Shown here: positions 17,519 through 26,225 of the stretch, piece after piece
Layout: the number at the start of each line of letters is the position of its first letter
Position numbering within the stretch: the stretch's first letter is position 1
Assembly (NCBI GenBank): GCA_964369635.1
Contig: CAYJGN010000012.1
Location: 1 to 46,294 of the forward strand
Direction of reading: 5' to 3'
DNA from: CAYJGN01 sp964369635
GTDB lineage: Bacteria > Bacillota > Clostridia > Oscillospirales > Ruminococcaceae
DNA: 46,294 nt
Translations under genes and position numbers: made by a program
Notes under the pieces: model-generated
What the model saw: the letters and a program-made list of their open reading frames with translations, nothing else
What the model was told of the DNA's origin: nothing
The model's database searches: none

Positions 17519-18407
17519 CATTAACCCCTCTGACAATTCCTAATTTTCTTGCCGTATTTAGTATCAGCTCTGCTCGCTCTACAACAGGCTTGTCAACCAT
17601 CTTTCCATTTAAAGATATAACTCCGCTACCTTTTTCTTCTGCCACTTTAATTATCTCGATTATCTCTAAAGCTTTTCTTATCTCATCTTCAGTCGGTGCA
17701 TATATTTCGTGGATAGGTTTTATCTGAACAGGATTTATAATTGACTTTCCATCAAATCCAAGCTGTTTAATTAGCAGAACCTCTCTTCTAAACCCTTCTT
17801 CGTCATTTGTATCTGAAAAAACAGTGTCTATTGCAGCTATCTTTGCCGCACGCGCCGCTAACAGCACCATACTTCTGCCAAAAAGCAGTTCTGCACCGTC
17901 TTTAGAGCGAGTTGTTTTAAGGTCTGTTAGATAATCCTCTGCACCTAAAGCAATGCCAACTAAGCGCTCACTTGCAAAGGCTATTTCTTTTGCGTTTAAA
18001 ACACCCTTAGCGCTCTCGATAGATGCAATTATTTTTATAGTTTTTGGCTCTATACTCCATTTTAATTCAAGCCTTAAAATCTCTTTTTCAAGCGTTTCTA
18101 TATCTTCTGCTGTTTCAGCTTTTGGCAGACGGATAACATCAACACCTGCAGATATAACAGCAGCTAAATCCAAAAGCCCATATTCGGTATCAAGTCCATT
18201 AATTCTAACAACTTTCTCAGCTTCTCCATAATCTATCGTCTTTAGTGCTTCATGAACTAAAAATCTTGCACTGTCCTTTTCCGATAATGCAACAGAATCC
18301 TCTAAGTCAAACATGATGCAGTCACTCTTATATATGTGGGCTGAGCTTATCATACCAGGATTATTTCCCGGTACATAAAGCAAAGTTCTTCTAATATTTT
18401 GTAGCAT
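17508..18407 (-). CDS. citE: Citrate lyase beta subunit (citryl-ACP lyase)
   Basis: A 299-residue HpcH/HpaI-fold lyase that cleaves citryl-ACP to oxaloacetate and acetyl-ACP. The N-terminal RRTLLYVPGNNPGMI and CIMFDLEDSVALSEKDSAR segments, including the metal-binding acidic residues, and GIALGAEDYLTDL are typical of CitE. AGGAGG precedes ATG. It lies between citD and citF in the usual order. Confidence 0.93.
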   Translation of the reverse strand: MLQNIRRTLLYVPGNNPGMISSAHIYKSDCIMFDLEDSVALSEKDSARFLVHEALKTIDYGEAEKVVRINGLDTEYGLLDLAAVISAGVDVIRLPKAETAEDIETLEKEILRLELKWSIEPKTIKIIASIESAKGVLNAKEIAFASERLVGIALGAEDYLTDLKTTRSKDGAELLFGRSMVLLAARAAKIAAIDTVFSDTNDEEGFRREVLLIKQLGFDGKSIINPVQIKPIHEIYAPTEDEIRKALEIIEIIKVAEEKGSGVISLNGKMVDKPVVERAELILNTARKLGIVRGVNDEF

Positions 18408-18425
18408 ATATTAAACCTCCTATAA

Positions 18426-18710
18426 TTAGCTCCAACTGAATTCTGAGATTTCACAAGCTCTGCTAATTGCTGTGCGAACCCTTGCTTTAATTGTACAGTT
18501 AAGCGCACCTCTATCTATAGCTTTAATGCTCCCTGTAAATAATCCCATTTCTTTTGAAGTATTAACTATTATATTTCTTATCTCATCACCAAACAGGCTT
18601 TCAACCACACTTGAAAGTTCAACAGTTAAATCGCTATCATTCTTTTCAATTATTATCATAATATCGCTCGACTCCATAGTCCCAGCAGTTGCCGATGTTT
18701 TTATTTCCAA
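18426..18710 (-). CDS. citD: Citrate lyase gamma subunit (acyl carrier protein)
   Basis: 94 residues from a TTG start at 18710 with AGGAGG 9 nt upstream. The protein then begins MEIKTSATAGTMESSD, matching the conserved CitD start and placing the prosthetic-group Ser at residue 14, as in known CitD. The longer frame to 18788 adds about 26 residues that are foreign to the family. CitD carries the phosphoribosyl-dephospho-CoA group made and attached by CitXG. It is the first gene of citDEF. Confidence 0.92.
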   Translation of the reverse strand: MEIKTSATAGTMESSDIMIIIEKNDSDLTVELSSVVESLFGDEIRNIIVNTSKEMGLFTGSIKAIDRGALNCTIKARVRTAISRACEISEFSWS

Positions 18711-18794
18711 AAGACAAATCCTCCTAAATCTATTAGTTATTAATATCTTATCATCAATACACAAAAGTTTATAATACCTTTTTTTCATATGGAC

Positions 18795-18809
18795 ATAACC
18801 AAAAGTTAT
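18795..18809. promoter_or_regulatory. LysR-type box upstream of citD
   Basis: ATAAC-CAAAA-GTTAT is a perfect 5-bp inverted repeat containing the T-N11-A core. It lies about 85 nt upstream of the citD start codon. A TATTAT/TATAAA -10-like sequence lies between the box and the gene on the - strand (near 18770-18780). It is the natural target of the LysR protein encoded at 15061-15978, but this is inferred from position and form. Confidence 0.6.
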
Positions 18810-19040
18810 TTATCTATGAAAAATATATATTTTCCAAGGGCGCTAAAAAATGGTATTATATTATTGTTAATTTACTTGCTGAGAAGGATGCCTTTATGAG
18901 AGCAAAATATTGTCAATTGATGATGTGATAACAGTGATAAAATTATCAGCAAAAGGGATGTCGCTCGATGAAGCAAATGCAATCGGCTTAATTCTAACCC
19001 TTTAAGTAATGAAAAAATATTTTGATGATAAGGAGAAAGT

Positions 19041-19616
19041 ATGTTAAAAGATTTAATACTAAAAAACAGAAGTTACAGAGGATATGATGAAAAACGAAAG
19101 ATATCAAGAGATGAATTGCTCTCGCTTGTTGAACTCGCACGGCTATCTCCCTCAAGCGTCAATGCTCAGCCGTTCAAATACTATCTTGCATACGAGGACG
19201 ATATCGTAGCACAAATACAAAAGACAACAAAGTGGGCAAGACATCTGCCAGAGCTAAACTTGCCACATGAGGGAATGTGCCCAACTGCGTTTATAGTAAT
19301 TTGCCAAGACTTAAATATCCATAATTCACTTCAGAGGTTTCAAAAAGATGTCGGTATTGTCGCGCAATCTATCCTTTTAGGAGCAGTTGAAATAGGACTT
19401 GGCGGATGCATGATCGGCAACTATTCAGGAAATGCTGTTTGCTCAGCACTAAATCTTTCAGAAAATATCCAACCTCTTCTAATCGTAGCTTTAGGTAAGC
19501 CAGCGGAAAAAATCGTTATAACTCAAATTTCAGAGGGCGAAGATACCGCTTATTATCGTGATGAAGATGATACCCACTATGTTCCAAAAAGGAATATTGA
19601 TGACATTATATTGTAG
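19041..19616 (+). CDS. Nitroreductase-family flavoprotein
   Basis: A 191-residue member of the FMN-dependent nitroreductase fold. RSYRGYDEKRKISRDELLSL and ARLSPSSVNAQPFKYYL form the N-terminal FMN-binding region, and GAVEIGLGGCMIGNYS is in the dimer/FMN core. The size suits the short NfnB/SagB-like subgroup. It stands alone, with AAGGAG before ATG and a strong terminator downstream. The substrate is unknown. Confidence 0.88.
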   Translation: MLKDLILKNRSYRGYDEKRKISRDELLSLVELARLSPSSVNAQPFKYYLAYEDDIVAQIQKTTKWARHLPELNLPHEGMCPTAFIVICQDLNIHNSLQRFQKDVGIVAQSILLGAVEIGLGGCMIGNYSGNAVCSALNLSENIQPLLIVALGKPAEKIVITQISEGEDTAYYRDEDDTHYVPKRNIDDIIL

Positions 19617-19743
19617 CTGATGGCATAACTTGTAAAGCTTACAAGACAGAAAAACTCTAATTTAGATGTTATATGCCGATAAATCCAGTTGTCCCTCTCT
19701 GAAAGACATCGTGATTAAGGGACGGGCGAATTTCCGAAAAAAC

Positions 19744-19785
19744 AAAACGAAGCGGAGATTATATCAATAATCTCCACTTCGTTTT
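19744..19785 (+). terminator. Strong terminator after the nitroreductase gene
   Basis: An 18-position stem with one mismatch (19744-19761 with 19768-19785) closes a 6-nt loop and runs into TTTTTT. An A-rich left arm lets it also work for leftward transcription. The 280-nt gap holding it has two smaller hairpins (19629-19645 and about 19689-19721) but no gene. Confidence 0.8.
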
Positions 19786-19896
19786 TTAATTTTATAACTT
19801 TATTTGTGTGGTAATCAAAAACTTGGCTAACTGCTAAATTTGCAAGTAATTTGGAGAAGATATCAATCAAAGCTCTTATTTTGCATCTATTATTAT

Positions 19897-20706
19897 TTAT
19901 AGCCCAAAGTGCAGTATCATAGCGTGCATTTTATTATCTGCTATTCTTGTTGCGATTTTAGTATAGAGCTTTAGTTTTCTGCGAAGTTCTTTTGAAATTA
20001 AACTATAAAATCCTCTCGCTAAAATTAGCGTTATATTGGCTTTATCTGCAAATTCTTGTGGATCGTTTATGTAAAAATGCATCATTGCATCTTTGTTACC
20101 CGTCTTTTTAACATACTTTTCTGCATATTTAACTCCAAATTCATCGGTTGCGTCAAAGAGGAGCTGCGCATTTTCAAACTGCTCTTGTAGCTTTGATATA
20201 AGAGATAAAACTTCTTGTTCTTTGAAGTATTGAAAAACTCCTGCAACTACGAAAATTGTGGGAGCTGTGCAATCCAAAAACTGCGAGAAGTCAAGTTCGT
20301 TTGCATTGCCAGGGATCAGCGTCTCGTTTGGGAGTATACCTAAAACGCTTTTTCTGTTTTCTATTACAGACGGAAAATCAATCTCATAAAAATGAGCTTT
20401 GCTCGAAAATTCACAAAGCCTAAATGCCATCGTTTCAAGTCCACAACCGATGCAAACAACATTCGATTTACTGTTTTTAGAAATAAACTGAGCTACGATT
20501 TTATCCATACTAACAGCTCTTGAAGCAGAAGCAAGCATTTTATACTCATTGCTTTTTTCAGTTATTATATTTTGCGGTAAAAGCTTTTCAAGACTTTGCG
20601 CCTTTTCATCATAGAAATATTCGGGAAACCTTTTTGATATGTAAATTCTTGCCATTAGCGGGATAAATAATGTATCTGGAACACCGCTTAAGTTTATCTT
20701 ATCCAT
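19897..20706 (-). CDS. Class I SAM-dependent methyltransferase, LCM/TcmP-like
   Basis: 269 residues from ATG 20706, beginning MDKINLSGVPDTLFIPLMAR. A longer TTG frame to 20733 lacks a ribosome site and would overlap the upstream gene. The SAM site reads VVCIGCGLETMAFRL, followed by HFYEIDFPSVIENRK with the ribose-binding acidic residue. This is the leucine-carboxyl-methyltransferase/TcmP fold used on small molecules and polyketides. It is the last gene of a six-gene operon driven from upstream of 26062. The substrate is unknown. Confidence 0.85.
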   Translation of the reverse strand: MDKINLSGVPDTLFIPLMARIYISKRFPEYFYDEKAQSLEKLLPQNIITEKSNEYKMLASASRAVSMDKIVAQFISKNSKSNVVCIGCGLETMAFRLCEFSSKAHFYEIDFPSVIENRKSVLGILPNETLIPGNANELDFSQFLDCTAPTIFVVAGVFQYFKEQEVLSLISKLQEQFENAQLLFDATDEFGVKYAEKYVKKTGNKDAMMHFYINDPQEFADKANITLILARGFYSLISKELRRKLKLYTKIATRIADNKMHAMILHFGL

Positions 20707-20711
20707 TGTTT

Positions 20712-21368
20712 TTACCGCACCTTTCTTGCGCAAAAATAAATAAGCGAGCCGTCGCTTTTAAAAAACTCAATTTCAAAATTCTTTGAAAGCCTTTGCTTTA
20801 CCGATTCTTCGCTGTCAAACGGGAGTGAAAACCAACCCTTATTTGCAAGTATTTTCTTCGAGATGAAATCAGCGAGTTTGCTTTTGCCCTCGACATAAAA
20901 GCTTGATAGCAAAATCCCGTCTTTTTTTAGCACCCTTGTAACTTCTGCAAAAGCCTTGTCTTTATCTGGGAATACATGGAAACCGTTCATACTAAAAATT
21001 ATATCAAAGCTACTATCTGAAAACTGCAGATTTCCAATATCCCCTTGCAGAAACTCTATATGCTCACCATTTAACCGCCCTTTAGCTATGCTTAGCATAT
21101 CCGCGCTGTAATCAAGGCAGGTTATAACAGCATTTTTCATATTGTTATATTTTTCATAAACAAATACAGCTGTCCCAACAGGGACATCAAGAATTTTACC
21201 GCTAAAATCATCGGGGATTTTGCTTAGAAGTTTTTTTGCGATTGTATTGTTGTCAGCGCCATTCCAAACAATATTCCTGTAAATTTTGCTCCACCAAGTT
21301 TTATGTGTAATTATAACATCGTAAATATTTTTTGATGATTTATATGAATTTTGTATTTTATCGGCCAT
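20712..21368 (-). CDS. Class I SAM-dependent methyltransferase (Methyltransf_11 type)
   Basis: A 218-residue methyltransferase with motif I KILDVPVGTAVFVYEKY, an acidic residue in TCLDYSADML, motif II-like GDIGNLQFSDSSFDIIFSMNGFH and post-motif VLKKDGILLSSFYVEGK. The glycine pattern of motif I (DVPVGTA) is slightly unusual. It lies 5 nt before the next methyltransferase and 9 nt after a membrane-protein gene. The substrate may be a small molecule handled by the ABC genes of this operon, but nothing in the sequence names it. Confidence 0.85.
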   Translation of the reverse strand: MADKIQNSYKSSKNIYDVIITHKTWWSKIYRNIVWNGADNNTIAKKLLSKIPDDFSGKILDVPVGTAVFVYEKYNNMKNAVITCLDYSADMLSIAKGRLNGEHIEFLQGDIGNLQFSDSSFDIIFSMNGFHVFPDKDKAFAEVTRVLKKDGILLSSFYVEGKSKLADFISKKILANKGWFSLPFDSEESVKQRLSKNFEIEFFKSDGSLIYFCARKVR

Positions 21369-21377
21369 TATTTCTCC

Positions 21378-21866
21378 TTATACTACTAAAACTAAAATCG
21401 ACGCAGAGATAAGGGAGGTAACTGCACCGATTACAGTGCCTTTTAAAAAACCTATAAAATGGAAAAACTTGCTGTTAAGCTCTTTTGTAAACTCCTCTGT
21501 CCCCTTAATAACCCATCGTTTGCTACACGGCACCCATATCCAGTCGATAATAACAAGGTCGTATAGATTAACAACGGTAAATAGCGCGAATGTATATAGA
21601 AAAGCCTCTGCAAACTGCGTTTTTCCAACAGATATTAGTATACCGACCATTAGCGCGATAAAAATAATCACGCCAACTATCTTCTTTAAAATATGCTTTT
21701 TCTTAGTTGTTTTTATATGGCTTTTGTACTGCGGCAGATGATCAACCTTATCGCGAATATTTTTCGGGTAACTCATCACAACATTAATAGGGTCTTTTGA
21801 TGCAAAATAAATAGCTACCGTAAAACAAAGACAGAAAACGACGCTTAAAATAATAAATACCGTCAT
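21378..21866 (-). CDS. Small multi-pass membrane protein of unknown function
   Basis: 162 residues with about four membrane segments: near 1-22, 65-82, 85-110 and 138-162. A basic cytoplasmic loop (KTTKKKHILKK) lies after the first segment, and a conserved-looking YDLVIIDWIWVPCSKRWVI segment in the middle. I do not recognise a named family with confidence. It sits between the hydrolase-like gene (1-nt gap) and two methyltransferases, so it belongs to that operon. Confidence 0.75.
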   Translation of the reverse strand: MTVFIILSVVFCLCFTVAIYFASKDPINVVMSYPKNIRDKVDHLPQYKSHIKTTKKKHILKKIVGVIIFIALMVGILISVGKTQFAEAFLYTFALFTVVNLYDLVIIDWIWVPCSKRWVIKGTEEFTKELNSKFFHFIGFLKGTVIGAVTSLISASILVLVV

Positions 21867-21867
21867 T

Positions 21868-22473
21868 TTATTCCACCACCGTTAATTTAAAATCACAGAG
21901 CGCATCGCCGTCCCCAATGGTTTTAGTTCTACCCCAAACAAGTTTCGGGTGCATATTGCCATATATGATATCATCGCCTCTGCAAAAAGCTTTTGTTATT
22001 TCAGGGTAGCCATATTTCGTGCAAATATCAGAGTATGGGCATTTCGTCATATCAAAGCGCATCTCTTTATTTGATATCTCGTGAAAGACAGCGTCGAAAT
22101 TTTGCTTAACCCCAAATTTCTTCTTTGTCATATTTCCAAATAATTTAGGCATTTTCTTATATATGCCCGGTATTCTCATAAGCTTTGAAACTATACAGGC
22201 CCCTCGATAACTTCTCCACTCGATAAACTTAAAATTAAAATCAAGCGCATCTTCTCGTGAAACTCCATGCTTAATCTGCGCATCAATCAGAGCGATGCAC
22301 GGGTAGATTTTCGCATGGGTATGGCTGTGCATAGCTTTTGGCTCATCTGCATTTTCACTGCAAATTTCATCAAACCTCTTTAGCGATGAAACTGCAATCA
22401 TATCACCAGTCTCACTGCCATAGCTCTTTATTAAAAACTCTCTTGCCTGTGATAAAAATTGATTTTTTGGCAT
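21868..22473 (-). CDS. L-2-amino-thiazoline-4-carboxylic acid hydrolase-family protein
   Basis: A 201-residue protein matching the ATC-hydrolase family (PF14196 type). Its C-terminal part has the Cys-rich signature CPYSDICTKYGYPEI, AFCRGDD, YGNMHPKLVWGRTKTIG and a final CDF. The founding enzyme of this name opens a thiazoline ring on the route to L-cysteine. Many members, including those in anaerobes, are uncharacterised. Its place directly after two half-ABC transporters hints at a thiazoline-containing ligand such as a metallophore, which is inference. Confidence 0.82.
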   Translation of the reverse strand: MPKNQFLSQAREFLIKSYGSETGDMIAVSSLKRFDEICSENADEPKAMHSHTHAKIYPCIALIDAQIKHGVSREDALDFNFKFIEWRSYRGACIVSKLMRIPGIYKKMPKLFGNMTKKKFGVKQNFDAVFHEISNKEMRFDMTKCPYSDICTKYGYPEITKAFCRGDDIIYGNMHPKLVWGRTKTIGDGDALCDFKLTVVE

Positions 22474-22529
22474 ATTTTTTATCTCCTTTTTATAGTCTGC
22501 GGATATAAAGTCTGTCTTGGCAACAGATT

Positions 22530-24275
22530 TTAAGAAATAACCCAGTTTGCGCTCTGCGTTTGCAGTTTTATCATATTCTCATAGTCGGGAGATTTTTTTA
22601 TAAGCTCGCTATGACTTCCCTTGGCTGAAACTTTCCCCTCTTTTAGCAGAACAATTTTATCAGCTCCGGCAATAGTTCTCATTCGATGAGCTATAACTAT
22701 AACCGTCTTATCTCGAGTTAGTCTTGAAATGGCTTTTTGAACAGCGCTCTCGTTTTGAATATCAAGAGAGGAAGTCGCCTCATCAAGCAGGACAATCGGT
22801 GCATCTTTGAGAAGCGCTCTTGCTATTGATAATCTTTGACGCTCACCACCTGAGAGCTTCGAGCCGTTTTCGCCGATAAGGGTGTTGTATCCTTCTGGCA
22901 TACTCATTATAAAATCATGGCACTGCGCATTTCTCGCAGCCTCTATAACTTCCTCATCACTCGCTCCTTTTTTGCCTATTCGGATATTTTCCATAACGGT
23001 GTTGTTAAAGAGGGTAACATCTTGGAATACGATAGATATTTCTTTAAGGAGAGTTTCAGGCTCAACTGAGTTTACCTCTTCATTACCGATAGAAATTTTA
23101 CCGCTGCTCACATCCCAAAATCTTGCGGCAAGCTTCATAGCAGTTGATTTACCGCCACCTGACGGACCGACGAGCGCTGTAACTTCGCCCTGTTTTGCAG
23201 TGAATGAAACGCCATTTAGAACTGTTTCGCTTGTATCATAGCTAAACTGCACATTATCAAAGATGATATCATAGCTACTTGGCGAGATCCGCTCCTTACC
23301 TGTTTGAATTTTTGTATTCTCAAATTCTTTCATTCTCTCAACGCTTTTAAGCGAGATGAATATACCGGCAAGGTTTACAAGCGCACCTGCAAGAGGGTCG
23401 TAAATTCGAGATGCAATCATTAAAAATACAAGGAAGGTGAGAAGAGTTACTTCTCCTGTTGCTAGCAGCGTTACTCCTACAATCATAGTTGTAGCAACAC
23501 CGACTTTTAGTATCATCTGCGCTAAATTAACAAATGTTCCTGTGATAAATTCGGATTTTATACTTGCTTTTTCATGGTTTTCAAAATGGGTATCCATAAT
23601 ATCAAGATGAGCATTTTCTCGGTTGTTTGCTTTTATATCTTTAACGTTTTCAAGGCATTCTTGAATTTTATCAAGATATGTAAGTTGGATAGCTTTTGTT
23701 TTTAATAGAAAGTAGTCTTGCAGTTTTTTGCTCGCGGCGCACATCAAAAAAGATACCGGAATAACCCAAGTGAGCGAGAGAGCAAGGCGCCAATCGAAAA
23801 CAAACATGCCTATTCCCATTATTATCGTTGAGAGAATCGAGCCGATAAAGCCTGGAATAAAATGCGAAAAGGCATTTTCCATCATCGTAACATCACCCAT
23901 AATTGTTGTTGTGAGGTCAGATAAATCTTTTTTGCCAAAAAATGAGAGCGGTAGTTTGCGCAATGTTTCTGCGAGGGATATTCGCATATTAGCGCTCTCT
24001 TCGTATGCTGAAATATAGCAAAAGTTATACTGGAAATAGTATAGCACCGCAAGCATCACTAAGATAAAAATCGCATAAGCCAGATAAGCTAAAACGGTGT
24101 AAACAGGAGCGCTACCCTCTAAAATCGGTATCAGAGTATCTTGAATGAAATAGTATGAGATACCGCTGACAGCCATGATTACAACATTTATAAATACCGT
24201 TATAATGCTCGCTTTTAAAAGCTCACCTGCTCCTTTTTCTGTTAAAGCAAATGTTTTTTGTAAGAATTTTTTCAT
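22530..24275 (-). CDS. Half-ABC transporter (membrane domain plus ATPase), subunit 2
   Basis: 581 residues: six membrane helices (about 20-320), then a nucleotide-binding domain (about 340-575) with Walker A GPSGGGKST, signature LSGGERQRLSIARALLKDA, Walker B IVLLDEATSSLD and switch IAHRM. Its start overlaps the stop of the partner gene (TAATG), so the two form a heterodimer. The pair resembles the YbtPQ/IrtAB-like class, which moves siderophores, more than a classic drug exporter. I judge that from general sequence character and gene context, not from a search. Confidence 0.85.
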   Translation of the reverse strand: MKKFLQKTFALTEKGAGELLKASIITVFINVVIMAVSGISYYFIQDTLIPILEGSAPVYTVLAYLAYAIFILVMLAVLYYFQYNFCYISAYEESANMRISLAETLRKLPLSFFGKKDLSDLTTTIMGDVTMMENAFSHFIPGFIGSILSTIIMGIGMFVFDWRLALSLTWVIPVSFLMCAASKKLQDYFLLKTKAIQLTYLDKIQECLENVKDIKANNRENAHLDIMDTHFENHEKASIKSEFITGTFVNLAQMILKVGVATTMIVGVTLLATGEVTLLTFLVFLMIASRIYDPLAGALVNLAGIFISLKSVERMKEFENTKIQTGKERISPSSYDIIFDNVQFSYDTSETVLNGVSFTAKQGEVTALVGPSGGGKSTAMKLAARFWDVSSGKISIGNEEVNSVEPETLLKEISIVFQDVTLFNNTVMENIRIGKKGASDEEVIEAARNAQCHDFIMSMPEGYNTLIGENGSKLSGGERQRLSIARALLKDAPIVLLDEATSSLDIQNESAVQKAISRLTRDKTVIVIAHRMRTIAGADKIVLLKEGKVSAKGSHSELIKKSPDYENMIKLQTQSANWVIS

Positions 24276-26062
24276 TATGCCAATGCCTCGCTTTCGTTCC
24301 AGATAAATGCGTTATTATACTCAGCCCACATTTCGCTATAAAGCCCATTTTTCGCTACGAGCTCATCGTGGCCGCCTTGTTCTACCACTTTTCCATCAGC
24401 TATAACGTAGATTAAATCGACATTTTTAATCGTAGAGAGCCGGTGTGCTATCATCAGTACCGTTTTGCCTTTTGTGAGCTCACTCATTGCAAGCTGGATT
24501 TGATGCTCATTTTCGGGGTCTGCAAATGCAGTTGCTTCATCTAGAAGAATAATCGGCGCATCGCGCAGAATTGCCCTTGCAAGCGCAATTCTCTGTGCCT
24601 CTCCCCCAGAGAGGTAGACGCCTTTTGTACCGTAGATTGTATCAAGCCCGTTTGGCAGTTTCGCTATAATATCATCGCATCTTGCAGCTTTTAGTGCTTT
24701 GTTTACCTCTTTTATCGTTGCATTTGGTTTTCCCTCACGCAGATTATCCAAAATACTTGCTTTATAAAGATTTGTGTTTTGGAAAACAAAGGATATACTT
24801 TTCATAAGCTCGGTATTTTCTATTTCACGAACATCAACACCGCCTATTTTAACTACCCCACTATCAACATCCCAAAAGCGTGGGATAAGGGTTGCAAGGG
24901 TTGTTTTACCGCCACCTGATGGGCCAACAAACGCAACAGTTTGCCCTTGTTTTATGCTTATATTTATATTATCAACAGCTTTTTTATTAGTGTTTGGATA
25001 GGAGAAGGAGATATTTTCCATCTCGATATCAGCGGTTTTTGGCGCTTTTGGCGCGGTGGGCTTTGTGAGTGGTTTTTCGCAAAGCAGCTCGTCTATACGG
25101 TTTACAGCATCACCAGCAACCATCGAGTGCTGCATAACCCACATAATTTTCATCATCATAAGTGAGGCTATTGGGGTGAAGATTAAGTAGAAGAAGAAGC
25201 TTTGGAAAAAGCTTATCATATCGCTCTGACCGCTTATTAAGAATATAGAGGATAATACTAAAAATATCGGCGTACTTGCCAAAAACACCTGAAACATCGT
25301 CATCGGCATTCTCATACGATATGAATACCCCGAAACATATTCCTTGTATCTGCTAATTATCTCGTGAAAGCGCTCAAATGAAAAGACAGATTGGTTAAAT
25401 GTTTTCACGACCGGAACACCGCGGACATACTCAGTCGCTTCGTTGTTCATATTTTCAAGCGCCGATTGATATTGTTTTATCCTTTCAGGTTGGTCGGGAC
25501 CCATACCAGACATCATTGAAATTGCAGCTAAAACAATCGGAGCTAAGCTTATAAGCCCAAGTCGCCAGTCGAATATAAATAAAATAGCGAGTACCACAAT
25601 AGGGGTTGTATATGCGCCGACGAGGTCTGGCAATTGATGGGCGAGGTATGTTTCAGTTGCCCCTGCGCTATCGTTTATAATTCTGCGCAGTTTGCCGCTA
25701 CCTACGTTTGAGAAAAATCCAAGCGGCAAGCTCATAATATGCTTAAGTGCTGTTTTTCGTATATTTTTCGCAATTCTATATGCTGCAATATGTGTAAACA
25801 TAAGCGCTATTAAATAAACAATCATAGCACCAATAGCAGAGCCAACTGCAAGCCATGCATTTGTAACTATACTATCGGTGAGGGTGATATTCGGGTAGAT
25901 GGCGATAATCTCGCTCATCCCTCGATAGATAAAAATAATCGGCAGAAGCGACATAGCGGCGCTCACACCCGACAAAATCATCCCCCAATTAGTAAGGTGC
26001 TTGTAACCTCCTGCAAAGGTATACAGCCTTTTGAGCAGTGATTTTTGTTTTTGTTTTTCCAT
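24275..26062 (-). CDS. Half-ABC transporter (membrane domain plus ATPase), subunit 1
   Basis: 595 residues with six membrane helices (about 20-310) and a nucleotide-binding domain with GPSGGGKTT, LSGGEAQRIALARAILRDA and LLDEATAFADPENE. The ATAFADPE form after Walker B is, as I recall, common in YbtP/IrtA-type siderophore ABC proteins. AAGGAG precedes ATG. It is the first gene of an operon running to 19897, and its upstream region holds a GTTAG-N6-CTAAC operator. Substrate and direction of transport are not proven. Confidence 0.85.
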   Translation of the reverse strand: MEKQKQKSLLKRLYTFAGGYKHLTNWGMILSGVSAAMSLLPIIFIYRGMSEIIAIYPNITLTDSIVTNAWLAVGSAIGAMIVYLIALMFTHIAAYRIAKNIRKTALKHIMSLPLGFFSNVGSGKLRRIINDSAGATETYLAHQLPDLVGAYTTPIVVLAILFIFDWRLGLISLAPIVLAAISMMSGMGPDQPERIKQYQSALENMNNEATEYVRGVPVVKTFNQSVFSFERFHEIISRYKEYVSGYSYRMRMPMTMFQVFLASTPIFLVLSSIFLISGQSDMISFFQSFFFYLIFTPIASLMMMKIMWVMQHSMVAGDAVNRIDELLCEKPLTKPTAPKAPKTADIEMENISFSYPNTNKKAVDNINISIKQGQTVAFVGPSGGGKTTLATLIPRFWDVDSGVVKIGGVDVREIENTELMKSISFVFQNTNLYKASILDNLREGKPNATIKEVNKALKAARCDDIIAKLPNGLDTIYGTKGVYLSGGEAQRIALARAILRDAPIILLDEATAFADPENEHQIQLAMSELTKGKTVLMIAHRLSTIKNVDLIYVIADGKVVEQGGHDELVAKNGLYSEMWAEYNNAFIWNESEALA

Positions 26063-26161
26063 AAAAATCTCCTTATATTTTATTTTTACAAACGCGATAT
26101 TTTATTGCTTTATAGCTTATAGTTTTGACTCTCGCCACAAATGCATAATAAAAAACTTAGA

Positions 26162-26177
26162 GTTAGTTTTTGCTAAC
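26162..26177. promoter_or_regulatory. GTTAG-N6-CTAAC operator before the ABC/hydrolase/methyltransferase operon
   Basis: GTTAG-TTTTTG-CTAAC is a perfect 5+5 inverted repeat with a 6-bp centre, one of four in the region. It lies about 100 nt upstream of the first ABC gene and after the terminator of the tetR-type gene. On the - strand it falls inside the spacer of a possible TTGAAA...TAACTC promoter. Confidence 0.7.
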
Positions 26178-26191
26178 TGTATTTTCAAAAA

Positions 26192-26214
26192 ATATCGGGG
26201 ATCTACCCCAATAT
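26192..26214 (-). terminator. Terminator of the tetR-type gene
   Basis: Read on the - strand, ATAT-T-GGGG-TAGAT-CCCC-G-ATAT is followed by TTTTTT. It lies just past the stop codon of the regulator gene and isolates it from the ABC operon. Confidence 0.7.
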
Positions 26215-26225
26215 TTATAACGTAA

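Noticed and set aside
18910..19005. A 31-codon frame from TTG containing SAKGMSLDEANAIG
   Set aside because: No ribosome site at a fitting distance and no family recognised. It could be a remnant or small gene, but position alone is not enough support.
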